Source of the DNA: Mediterranea sp. (in: CFB group bacteria)
Lineage (GTDB): Bacteria; Bacteroidota; Bacteroidia; Bacteroidales; Bacteroidaceae
Assembly (NCBI GenBank): GCA_031261785.1
Contig: JAISIZ010000069.1
Location: 1-39,192 of the forward strand
Length of the DNA: 39,192 bases
Direction: 5' to 3'
Below, piece after piece: positions 24,725 through 32,333 of this stretch. Within the stretch, counting starts at the first letter, position 1. Every line of letters starts with the position of its first letter. The notes beneath the pieces were generated by a model that was not told where the DNA came from, ran no database searches, and saw only the letters and a program-made list of their open reading frames with translations. The position numbers were made by a program, and so were the translations under genes.

Positions 24725-25120
24725 TCATTCGTACAAGTGGAACATGCGTTCCATGGATCTCCACTTCTCGGCGGAGGTCATGCCGGGCGCGGCTTGCTGG
24801 AAGATGGCCATGTACGCCTCCCATTCTTGTTGGCGAGGCAGGGTGTCGAGGCGGGCCATGGCCGTGTCCCAGTCGAAGTCGAGCGGTGTCTCGACAATCA
24901 TGAAGAGGCGTGTGCCGACGATGTAGATCTCCATCTCGAGGATGCCGACCTGACGGATGCCGGCCAGTATCTCGGGCCATGCCTCGGCCTGGCTGTGTCG
25001 GCGCCGGTATTCGGCGATCAGTTCGGGTGAGTCGCGTAGGTCGAGCGTCTGGCAGTATCGTTTTACGGGTATGTCGTAGGGCTGCGTAGGGTAGCCGCTT
25101 TGGGGTGTCTGGTCTGTCAT
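24725..25120 (-). CDS. L-rhamnose mutarotase family protein, probable fucose mutarotase
   Basis: 131 aa, dimeric alpha-beta barrel family formerly called DUF718. The N-terminal RYCQTLDLRDSPELIAEYRR, central EIYIVGTRLFMIVET and C-terminal MERMFHLYE match the family. Such enzymes interconvert alpha and beta anomers of 6-deoxy sugars. Position between a fucosidase (ATGA overlap with its stop) and FucP suggests L-fucose rather than L-rhamnose as the substrate; this is inferred from context. Confidence 0.88.
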   Translation of the reverse strand: MTDQTPQSGYPTQPYDIPVKRYCQTLDLRDSPELIAEYRRRHSQAEAWPEILAGIRQVGILEMEIYIVGTRLFMIVETPLDFDWDTAMARLDTLPRQQEWEAYMAIFQQAAPGMTSAEKWRSMERMFHLYE

Positions 25121-26508
25121 ATTTCAAATTCTAAAGTTATCATTTCCGTGCTTCCCACGTATTTCCTGGGCAGGCGTACGCTTACCTTGCCTTCGGCATC
25201 CGCTTCCCACTTCACGTTCTGTCCGGTGGATACCAGCTTCATCTTGCTCTGCCTGGAGGGGATGTTGCCTTGCCATTCAATGCTCTCGGGCATGGTCTCT
25301 CCGTCGGGCAGGGCATATAGGGCGTAGAGTGTCCGTCCGTTCTTGTCGGCGGTGAACCACACGTGCCCCGATTGGTAGTGGCGTGCGGAGCGAGTGTTGT
25401 ATATGGCCTTGCCGTTCTTCTGCATCCAGTCGCCTATCACCCGCAGGTGTTCGATGGCGGCCTGCTCGATCACTCCCTCGGGTGTGGGGCCAACGCCGAG
25501 CAGCAGGTTTCCGCCCTTGGCCACCACTTCCATCAGCATGCTGACGACTTGGTTGGGTGTCTTGTACGTGGGGTTCTTTATCCATCCCCAGTCGGTGGTG
25601 AGCGTCACGCAGCTTTCCCAGGGGTAGGGGAGTTGCTTCTCGGGGATGCGTTGCTCGGGGGTTTGGTAGTTCTCATATTTGCCGTGTACGGTGCGGTCCA
25701 CGACGAGCAATCCGGGTTGCTCGCGGCGTGCCATGGCGGCTATCTTTGGCATGTCGATGTCCTGCCCTAGGTTTCCGGGCGCCACCCATCCGCCGTCGAG
25801 CCAGAGGATGTCCACGGATCCGTATCGGCTCATCAGCTCGCCAATCTGGTTTTGGGTGTAGCTCTTGAAGGCTTCCCATTTCTCGGGATGTCGGGCGATC
25901 TTGTAATTCACGTTGCGGTTGGGGGTGGCGAAGTAGTCCCACCAGTAGTCTTGGCTGTGCCAGTCGGGCTTAGAGAAGTACGCGCCGATCATGAAACCGT
26001 CCTTGCGGAAGGCGTCGAAGACGTACTTGGCCACGTCGGCCTTGGGATTGTCGCGAAACGGTCCGTGGGCGATGGAGAAGTCGGTCTGCCGGCTGTCGAA
26101 CATGCAGAACCCATCGTGGTGCTTGGTGGTGAACACCATGTACTTCATGCCGGCCTGCTTCATCACGTCGGCCCATTGTCGCGGTTCGAAGCGGGTGGGG
26201 TTGAACTCCTTGCTCAGCGTGTTCCAGTACCACTCCTTGAACTCCTGGTAGTTGGTGTGGCCGTACCGCGATATCCAGTCCACGTCCTCGGAGCATAGCG
26301 CCCACGATTCCACGATGCCTGGCACGGCGTACAGCCCCCAATGCATGATGACGCCGAACTTGAGGTCGCGCCATTGGTCGAGCTTCTTGAGCACGAGCGT
26401 GTCGGTGGGCCACTCGTAACTCGACGATGGCTCGTGCACGAACGTGCCTTGCGCTTTCGCTCCGCTCGAGAGGAAGAGGAAAGCGACGATTGTGATTGTA
26501 AATCTCAT
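25117..26508 (-). CDS. Alpha-L-fucosidase, GH29, secreted/periplasmic
   Basis: 463 aa. Signal peptide 1 to about 19 (ends AKA-Q, no lipobox). FGVIMHWGLYAVPG (51-64), TTKHHDGFCMFDS (127-139) and DILWLDGGW (233-241) are GH29 hallmarks, with Asp238 as the catalytic nucleophile. A beta-sandwich-like C-terminal part follows from about 350. The enzyme releases L-fucose from host or dietary glycans by a retaining mechanism. It heads a fucosidase-mutarotase-FucP-AlkD cluster. No SusC/SusD pair or fucose catabolic enzymes are in the window. Confidence 0.94.
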   Translation of the reverse strand: MRFTITIVAFLFLSSGAKAQGTFVHEPSSSYEWPTDTLVLKKLDQWRDLKFGVIMHWGLYAVPGIVESWALCSEDVDWISRYGHTNYQEFKEWYWNTLSKEFNPTRFEPRQWADVMKQAGMKYMVFTTKHHDGFCMFDSRQTDFSIAHGPFRDNPKADVAKYVFDAFRKDGFMIGAYFSKPDWHSQDYWWDYFATPNRNVNYKIARHPEKWEAFKSYTQNQIGELMSRYGSVDILWLDGGWVAPGNLGQDIDMPKIAAMARREQPGLLVVDRTVHGKYENYQTPEQRIPEKQLPYPWESCVTLTTDWGWIKNPTYKTPNQVVSMLMEVVAKGGNLLLGVGPTPEGVIEQAAIEHLRVIGDWMQKNGKAIYNTRSARHYQSGHVWFTADKNGRTLYALYALPDGETMPESIEWQGNIPSRQSKMKLVSTGQNVKWEADAEGKVSVRLPRKYVGSTEMITLEFEI

Positions 26509-26526
26509 ATATCTTTTTATAAAATG

Positions 26527-26560
26527 AAAAAGACGGGTTGTCTCTCGAAGTACAGCCCGC
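26527..26560 (-). terminator. Hairpin with T-run just upstream of the fucosidase start
   Basis: On the minus strand GCGGGCTGT pairs with ACAACCCGT (one mismatch, one wobble) around a 10-nt loop and is followed by CTTTTT. It would end transcripts of the small membrane protein gene. Since it lies only about 20 nt before the fucosidase ATG, it could also act as an attenuator. Confidence 0.6.
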
Positions 26561-26593
26561 CTCTTAATTTCGTTACGAATAGGAAACCTTGTC

Positions 26594-26779
26594 CTATTTC
26601 ACCCAACCGGGCATTTGCCCCCTCGCCCAGAGATAGTAAACAAGAAGGCCGATCCATCCCGTAATCCATACCAGGATTGCGAAAATGATTCTTTTCACGA
26701 GATTGCCTTTCAGCATTAGAATCTCAATTGCGGCGATGATCGATAGCACGAAGCCGATAAGCAGGATAATGTTCCACAT
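26594..26779 (-). CDS. Small two-helix membrane protein (PLDc_N-like)
   Basis: 61 aa with two hydrophobic helices (about 4-24 and 31-50) and the ending GLLVYYLWARGQMP, resembling the short PLDc N-terminal membrane domain found as stand-alone proteins. A typical terminator-like hairpin follows the stop, which supports a real gene. Function unknown. Confidence 0.7.
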   Translation of the reverse strand: MWNIILLIGFVLSIIAAIEILMLKGNLVKRIIFAILVWITGWIGLLVYYLWARGQMPGWVK

Positions 26780-26926
26780 AATGTTACTTTTTTAAGTTAG
26801 GTTCATAAAAACGTTGCAATGTTAATCAAAAAGGCGGGAAGTTTGTTCCCCAAGTGGCTAATATTTTACGCCCTTTCATACTTTTTATGTTTTCGGACCG
26901 TTTTCGGGTGCCGCTCCCCGGGCGAT

Positions 26927-27685
26927 TTATCGGTCTTGGTCGTCGTTTTTCACCATGCCTCTGTATTTTTCGGGCAGCGCGCTCTCCACGGCGGCGTAGG
27001 CTTCGGCCATCGTGGCCTTGATGTTGTCGGTTCCCTGCCCTTTGGGCGCGATGGGATCGTGTATGGTGAGTGTCATGCGGTGCCAGGAGACCCATTTGCC
27101 GGTGCGCGAGAGCACCTCGAAGGAACCGTCGATGGTGACGGGAACCACGGCGAGGTGCAGGTCGTCGGCCAACTGGAACGCCCCTTTCTTGAAGTAGCCC
27201 ATGTGTCCGGTGAAGGTACGCGCGCCCTCGGGGAAGACCACGAGCGAGACGCCGTCGGTGAGGGAGCTTTTCGCCTGCCGGATGGTCTCGAGCATCTTTT
27301 TCGGTCCCGAGCGGTCGACGAAGATGTGTCCCGCGCTCTCGCACGCCTTGCCTACAAAGGGTATCTTGCGCAAGCTCTTCTTCATCATCCACTTGAAGTT
27401 GCGGCCCAGGAAGCCATAGATAAGGAAGATGTCGAACGCTCCCTGGTGGTTGGGCACGAAGATGTAGGAGGTCTTGCGGTCGAGCTTGTCGCGCCCGCGT
27501 ACCTTGACGGGGAGCAGCAGGATGTGGCAGACCAGGCGCGACCAGACCTTGCCGGGGTAATATCCCCACACGTGTGCCCCACCCAATAAGGAGCCTACGA
27601 TGGTGACGAGGGCGGTGAGTATCGTCAGTGCCAAGAAGAGCGGCAAGGCGACGCAAACCTGATAAATTGCATAGAATATCTTCAT
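26927..27685 (-). CDS. 1-acyl-sn-glycerol-3-phosphate acyltransferase (PlsC family)
   Basis: 252 aa from the ATG at 27685; an 8-residue extension would overlap the -7 element and is rejected. One N-terminal membrane anchor (about 10-35) precedes the acyltransferase domain with NHQGAFD (catalytic His80 and Asp85), FVDRSG (122-127) and FPEGART (151-157), the lysophosphatidate-binding motif. The enzyme acylates lysophosphatidic acid to phosphatidic acid at the inner membrane. It has its own promoter element and is a single-gene unit diverging from sbcDC. Confidence 0.92.
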   Translation of the reverse strand: MKIFYAIYQVCVALPLFLALTILTALVTIVGSLLGGAHVWGYYPGKVWSRLVCHILLLPVKVRGRDKLDRKTSYIFVPNHQGAFDIFLIYGFLGRNFKWMMKKSLRKIPFVGKACESAGHIFVDRSGPKKMLETIRQAKSSLTDGVSLVVFPEGARTFTGHMGYFKKGAFQLADDLHLAVVPVTIDGSFEVLSRTGKWVSWHRMTLTIHDPIAPKGQGTDNIKATMAEAYAAVESALPEKYRGMVKNDDQDR

Positions 27686-27708
27686 AGTGAAGTGAACTTT
27701 TCTCGGCA

Positions 27709-27716
27709 CAAATATA
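27709..27716 (-). promoter_or_regulatory. Candidate -7 element for plsC
   Basis: TATATTTG on the minus strand, an exact TAnnTTTG match, 23 nt before the plsC start. No TTG at -33 was found. Confidence 0.5.
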
Positions 27717-27770
27717 CACGATTATTCCATAAAACAGGGTGGCGATGGCCGATAATCTTTCCGAATACGC

Positions 27771-27778
27771 TAAATTTG
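27771..27778 (+). promoter_or_regulatory. Candidate -7 element for sbcDC
   Basis: TAAATTTG matches TAnnTTTG and lies 36 nt before the sbcD ATG. No -33 TTG at the expected distance. Confidence 0.45.
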
Positions 27779-27814
27779 CCGTCGGTATAACGAGATGATT
27801 ACTTTATTCTTTGT

Positions 27815-29068
27815 ATGATACGCATATTACACACTGCCGATTGGCATCTGGGGCAAACCTTCTTCGGGTACGACCGCTCGGCAGAGCATGAGGCTTTCCT
27901 CGACTGGCTGGCCGGCGAGATACGCCTCCGCCAGATCGACGCGCTCGTGGTGGCCGGCGACGTGTTCGACGTCTCCAACCCCTCGGCCGCCGCACAGAGC
28001 ATGTACTACCGGTTCGTCCATCGCGTGACGGCCGAGAACCCGCGGCTGCAACTCGTCATCGTGGCCGGCAATCACGATTCCGCCGCACGCCTCGAGGCAC
28101 CATTGCCCCTGTTGCAAGCCATGCGGACCGAGGTGCGCGGCATCGTCCGCAAGCTGCCCGACGGCGAGATCGACTACGACCACCTCTGCCTCGAACTGAA
28201 GAACCGGGAGGGACAGCCCGAGCTGCTCTGCATGGCCGTGCCTTTCCTCCGGCAAGGTGACTATCCGCTGGTGATCACCGACGGCAATCCTTATGCCGAG
28301 GGGGTGAGTGAGCTGTACGCACGGCTACTTCGACGGATGTGGCAGAGGCGGCAGCCCGGACAATCCATCCTCGCCGTCGGGCACTTGCAGGCCATCGGCT
28401 CGGAGATCGCGCCTATAGACCATAGCGAACGCACGGTGATAGGGGGACTGGAGTGCGTGCCGCCCGATGCCTTCGACGTGCGGATAGCCTATACCGCCCT
28501 GGGACATATCCACAAGGCGCAACGGGTGTCGGGACGCGACAACGTGCGCTACGCCGGCAGTCCGCTTCCCATGTCATTCGCCGAGAAGCATTACCACCAC
28601 GGCGTGGTGATGGTGACTTTCGCCGAGGGCAAGGCTGTCGGCATACAACGTCTCGAGGCGCCACGCTTAGTGCCGATGGTGAGCGTGCCCGAGCGCGGAT
28701 CGGCCTCGCCCGCCGAGGCGCTCGACACCCTGTCGCGACTTCCCCAGCCCGAGGGCGAGGCACCTTACCTCGAGGTGAGGGTGACGCTCGAACAGCCCGA
28801 GCCGACGTTTCGGCACGACGTGGAGGAAGCGCTGAAGGAAAAGGGCTACCGCCTGGCGCGTGTCGTCTCTTCGTACCGTGCGGCGAGCGGGGGCGACGAC
28901 GGGATCGAGCGGCGATGGACCGCCGGGCTGCGCGAGATGCGCCCCTTGCAAATCGCGCGGGCGGCGTTCGAGAAGACCTACCACACGGAGATGCCCACCG
29001 AGCTGTGCGAGCTGTTCGAGCAAGCCCATCGGGCGGCCATCCGGCGACAAGAGGAGGAGAAGGCATGA
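27815..29068 (+). CDS. sbcD: Exonuclease SbcCD subunit D
   Basis: 417 aa. Metallophosphoesterase motifs in order: HTADWHLG (6-13, Asp9 and His11), VVAGDVFD (45-52), VAGNHDS, and a later GHIH-type motif in ALGHIHKA. The C-terminal capping domain (about 280-410) is present. With SbcC it forms the Mre11/Rad50-like nuclease that cuts hairpins and protein-blocked DNA ends. The stop overlaps the sbcC ATG (ATGA). Confidence 0.96.
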   Translation: MIRILHTADWHLGQTFFGYDRSAEHEAFLDWLAGEIRLRQIDALVVAGDVFDVSNPSAAAQSMYYRFVHRVTAENPRLQLVIVAGNHDSAARLEAPLPLLQAMRTEVRGIVRKLPDGEIDYDHLCLELKNREGQPELLCMAVPFLRQGDYPLVITDGNPYAEGVSELYARLLRRMWQRRQPGQSILAVGHLQAIGSEIAPIDHSERTVIGGLECVPPDAFDVRIAYTALGHIHKAQRVSGRDNVRYAGSPLPMSFAEKHYHHGVVMVTFAEGKAVGIQRLEAPRLVPMVSVPERGSASPAEALDTLSRLPQPEGEAPYLEVRVTLEQPEPTFRHDVEEALKEKGYRLARVVSSYRAASGGDDGIERRWTAGLREMRPLQIARAAFEKTYHTEMPTELCELFEQAHRAAIRRQEEEKA

Positions 29069-31944
29069 AGATATTGGCCATACGACTGAAGAACCTCACC
29101 TCGATAGAGGGAGAGGCCGAAGTGGACTTCACCGCGGAGCCGTTGCGCTCGGCCGGCATATTCGCCATCTCGGGACCAACGGGGGCGGGCAAGTCGACCT
29201 TGCTCGACGCGCTCTGCCTGGCGCTGTACGACGAGGCTCCCCGCTTCGCCGTCGGCATGGAGAGGCAAGACTTGGCCGACGTGGGCGAGAACCTCATCAA
29301 GCAGTCCGACGTGCGCAATATGTTGCGACGGGGAACCGGTGATGGATACGCCGAGGCCGATTTCCTCGGCGTGGACGGAGCGAGATACCGCTCGTGCTGG
29401 TCGGTGAGGAGAGCCAGGAACAGGGCGACGGGGTCGTTGCAGCAACAGACGTTGAAGGTTGTCAACCTCGACACCAACGAGGAGTTGCAGGGCACCAAGT
29501 CGGAACTGCTGGAACGGCTGACACGGTTGGTGGGGCTGACCTACGAGCAATTCACGCGCACGGTGCTGCTGGCGCAGAACGACTTCGCCACCTTCCTCAA
29601 GTCGCGGAACGAGGACAAGGCCGAGCTGCTCGAGAAGCTCACCGGTACGGACATCTACAGCCGTGTCTCCCGCGAGGTGTTCGAGCGAAACAAGGCCGCC
29701 CGCGACGAGGTTGTCCTGCTGGAACAGCGGCGTCAGCTCATCGAACTCCTGCCCGAGGAGGAACTGCTTGCCCTGCGCACCGAGCGCGAACAGCTGGAGG
29801 AACGGCGAAAGGCGGGAACCATCGCCCTCGAGCGACTCAACGCGGGCTGGAACGTGTTGCGCACGCTACGCGCGCAGGAGGAATCGCTGCACCGGAAGCG
29901 GGCGGAGGAACAAACCGAACGGACGAAGGCGGAAGCGACGGAGAAGGCGCTCGCCCCGTGCGAAGCGAACATCGTTCGTTTCAAGGAGCAACGGGAGGCG
30001 ATACTGCCCGACCTGAAGAAGGCACGCGACCTCGACGCGCAAATCGGCGCCCGGCAAGAGGGATACACGCAGGCCGGACGGCAGGCCAAGGAAGCCCGAC
30101 AGCAACTCGCAGGGCTGGAGCAACGGGCCGGCGAGGACGGCAAGCTGGAACGGAAGGCGTACGCCGACCTGGCCGGACTGTTCGGGCGCGCCGACGAGCC
30201 TGCCCTGTCGCCCGGGGAGATAGCCGCCCTGCTTCAGGCGGAAGAGGAACGCCTGGCCGCCGCCGTGGCCGACAACGATAATCGCCTGTCCACCCTCAAC
30301 GCCTTCGGCTACGAGGCGCTGGAGGAGGAGAACACGAAATTGCAAAAGGAGCTGATGAGGCAGCGTAACGTCAGGCAAATCACCGAGGCGCAAACCCGGA
30401 CGACAGAGGAGATCGCCCGTCTCGAGAAGGAGGTCGGACATTGCCTGGCCCAACTCTCCGCCGAAGAGGCGACGCTCAAGGTCACCCAACGCCTCTACGA
30501 GAACGCCCGCCTGGCCATGGGAAAGGACGTGCGGGCCATGCGCGCCCGGCTGCGGCAGGGCGAGGCGTGTCCCGTGTGTGGCAGCCTGGAGCATCCCTTC
30601 CATCCAGGCACCGATGCCGCCGACGCCATATATAATAAGGTGGAACAGGAACATCAAGCCGCCTCCGACGCCCACCGACAGACAAACAACCGGAGCATCG
30701 AGCTGCGACGCGACTTGGCGAACCTGCGAAAGACGCTCGCCCGGCAAGCCGGGCAGCTGGCCGAATGGCAGGCGGACGGGTTGCGGACGGACGAGCTGCA
30801 CGCGGGCGACGAGACCAAGATCCAGGCACGCCTCGAGGAATTGGCGAAGCGCGTCCAGGATTATCGTGCCCTATATGCCGAGTGGCAGCGGCGCGAGGAG
30901 GCGACGAAGCGGTTGCGGACACGCTGTGAGGCTTTGCGTACGGGGGCTGCCCGTTGGCAGTTGGCTCGCCAGAAGGTGGCGGCCGACGACGAGCGGCTCG
31001 TCGCGGCCCGGCTGGCGTCGGCCGCGGCCGACGAGCGGTGGGCCGTGGCCGACAGGGCTTTGGAAAAGCTACGCGCCGAGCGGGCCGGCCTGCTGAAGGG
31101 CAAGAGCGCCGACGACGCCGAGGAGGCCATGACACGGCGTGAGGCGGAACTGAACGCCGCCCTCGAGAGCGCCAGACGCGCGCGAGAGGATTCGCGCAAT
31201 CGCCTCGCGGGACTGCAAGGGGAGACGAAGCAGCTGGAGACCGCCGTGGACAGCCTGCGCAAGCAGCTGGAGGAAGTGGACGAACCCCACGGCCTGCCCG
31301 AAAAGATCAAGCTCTGCCAAGAGGAGAACATGCTTGTCGACCGGCGGATAGCCACCGTGGAGGGCATCCTCACCGGGCAGCAAAAGAACCAGGCGCTGTG
31401 GCTCGAGCTGGCTAAGGAGCTGGACGGCAAAAGTCTGCTGGCCGAGCGTTGGGCCAAGCTGAACGACTTGATTGGCAGTCGCGAGGGAACGAAGTTCAAG
31501 GTCATCGCGCAGAGCTACACGCTCAATCTCCTCTTGCTTCATGCCAATCGGCACCTCTCGTACCTCTCGAGGCGCTACGAGCTGCAACAAGTGCCCGGCT
31601 CGCTGGCCTTGCAGGTGGTGGACCGCGAGATGTGCGACGAGATACGCACTGTCTATTCCCTCTCCGGCGGGGAGTCGTTCCTCGTCTCGCTGGCCTTGGC
31701 CCTGGGACTCTCCTCCCTGTCGAGCGACAACCTCAAGGTCGAATCGCTCTTCATCGACGAAGGCTTCGGCTCGCTCGACGCCGACAGCCTGCACACCGCC
31801 ATGGAGGCATTGGAACAGCTCCAAATGCAAGGACGCAAGATCGGCGTCATCTCCCACGTGCAAGAGATGGGCGAGCGCGTCGCCGTGCAGGTGCAGGTAC
31901 GCCGCCGGGCAAACGGGAAGAGCGTGGTGGAGGTGACAGGGTGA
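29065..31944 (+). CDS. sbcC: Exonuclease SbcCD subunit C (Rad50-like ATPase)
   Basis: 959 aa from the ATG at 29065, which overlaps the sbcD stop and has GGAGGAGAAGG before it. The frame is open upstream into sbcD, but that part is a shadow. Walker A GPTGAGKS (37-44), a long charged coiled coil (about 190-830), the zinc hook CPVC (502-505), the ABC signature LSGGE (866-870) and Walker B FIDEG (Asp898, Glu899) are all visible. The complex processes DNA ends and palindromes. This is the last housekeeping gene before the Rhs module. Confidence 0.96.
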   Translation: MKILAIRLKNLTSIEGEAEVDFTAEPLRSAGIFAISGPTGAGKSTLLDALCLALYDEAPRFAVGMERQDLADVGENLIKQSDVRNMLRRGTGDGYAEADFLGVDGARYRSCWSVRRARNRATGSLQQQTLKVVNLDTNEELQGTKSELLERLTRLVGLTYEQFTRTVLLAQNDFATFLKSRNEDKAELLEKLTGTDIYSRVSREVFERNKAARDEVVLLEQRRQLIELLPEEELLALRTEREQLEERRKAGTIALERLNAGWNVLRTLRAQEESLHRKRAEEQTERTKAEATEKALAPCEANIVRFKEQREAILPDLKKARDLDAQIGARQEGYTQAGRQAKEARQQLAGLEQRAGEDGKLERKAYADLAGLFGRADEPALSPGEIAALLQAEEERLAAAVADNDNRLSTLNAFGYEALEEENTKLQKELMRQRNVRQITEAQTRTTEEIARLEKEVGHCLAQLSAEEATLKVTQRLYENARLAMGKDVRAMRARLRQGEACPVCGSLEHPFHPGTDAADAIYNKVEQEHQAASDAHRQTNNRSIELRRDLANLRKTLARQAGQLAEWQADGLRTDELHAGDETKIQARLEELAKRVQDYRALYAEWQRREEATKRLRTRCEALRTGAARWQLARQKVAADDERLVAARLASAAADERWAVADRALEKLRAERAGLLKGKSADDAEEAMTRREAELNAALESARRAREDSRNRLAGLQGETKQLETAVDSLRKQLEEVDEPHGLPEKIKLCQEENMLVDRRIATVEGILTGQQKNQALWLELAKELDGKSLLAERWAKLNDLIGSREGTKFKVIAQSYTLNLLLLHANRHLSYLSRRYELQQVPGSLALQVVDREMCDEIRTVYSLSGGESFLVSLALALGLSSLSSDNLKVESLFIDEGFGSLDADSLHTAMEALEQLQMQGRKIGVISHVQEMGERVAVQVQVRRRANGKSVVEVTG

Positions 31945-32333
31945 CACGATAGTCGCGAAGATTGTTTTCTCAAAAGTGGAAAAAAGGAGAGAAACTTCTT
32001 GGAGATAAGAATAGGTATCGTAACTTCGCGGAAAGTTGGCGGAGGATCAGCGTCCGAAGCCGATGGATACATTTTTTAGAAGACGAAAGCGTTTACGATA
32101 TTATCCCGTACTTGAAATCTCGACAATTTCAGCCCTTGGGGATAATAGACAAGACGCTCACGTCGATGGTATATATACCTGCCATAAGGTGGATTATATA
32201 ACAGAGGCGTGGGCTATTGTTTATTACTCAAGGACTGGCAGTCGAGAGCCACAAGTACAGTAATAGCGATAGCTCCACGCTTTTATTATAACCTTGCCGC
32301 GAGAAGGAGCTGGTCGGCAGAAAAAGACGTAGT
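31945..32333. other. AT-richer spacer between sbcC and the Rhs genes
   Basis: 389 nt without a convincing gene. Hand counts give 44% GC over 32041-32160, well below the flanks. Short plus-strand frames exist, the best from an ATG at 32063 (about 66 codons), but show no recognisable family. A promoter candidate lies at 31999-32028. No terminator after sbcC was recognised. Confidence 0.55.
31999..32028 (+). promoter_or_regulatory. Candidate promoter for the Rhs pair
   Basis: TTG (31999-32001), a 19-nt spacer and TAACTTCG (32021-32028), one mismatch from TAnnTTTG. The leader to the Rhs ATG would be about 300 nt, unusually long. A second, weaker -7-like TAACCTTG is at 32289-32296. Confidence 0.4.

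Noticed and set aside
28453..29064. N-terminal extension of SbcC by about 200 residues
   Set aside because: It is the shadow of sbcD in another frame. The ATG at 29065 has a ribosome-binding site, overlaps the sbcD stop and begins the normal Rad50 N-terminus.
31962..32263. Short genes in the sbcC-Rhs spacer
   Set aside because: The longer frames begin at TTG, have no ribosome-binding site and no recognisable protein pattern; the ATG at 32063 gives only about 66 codons without support.
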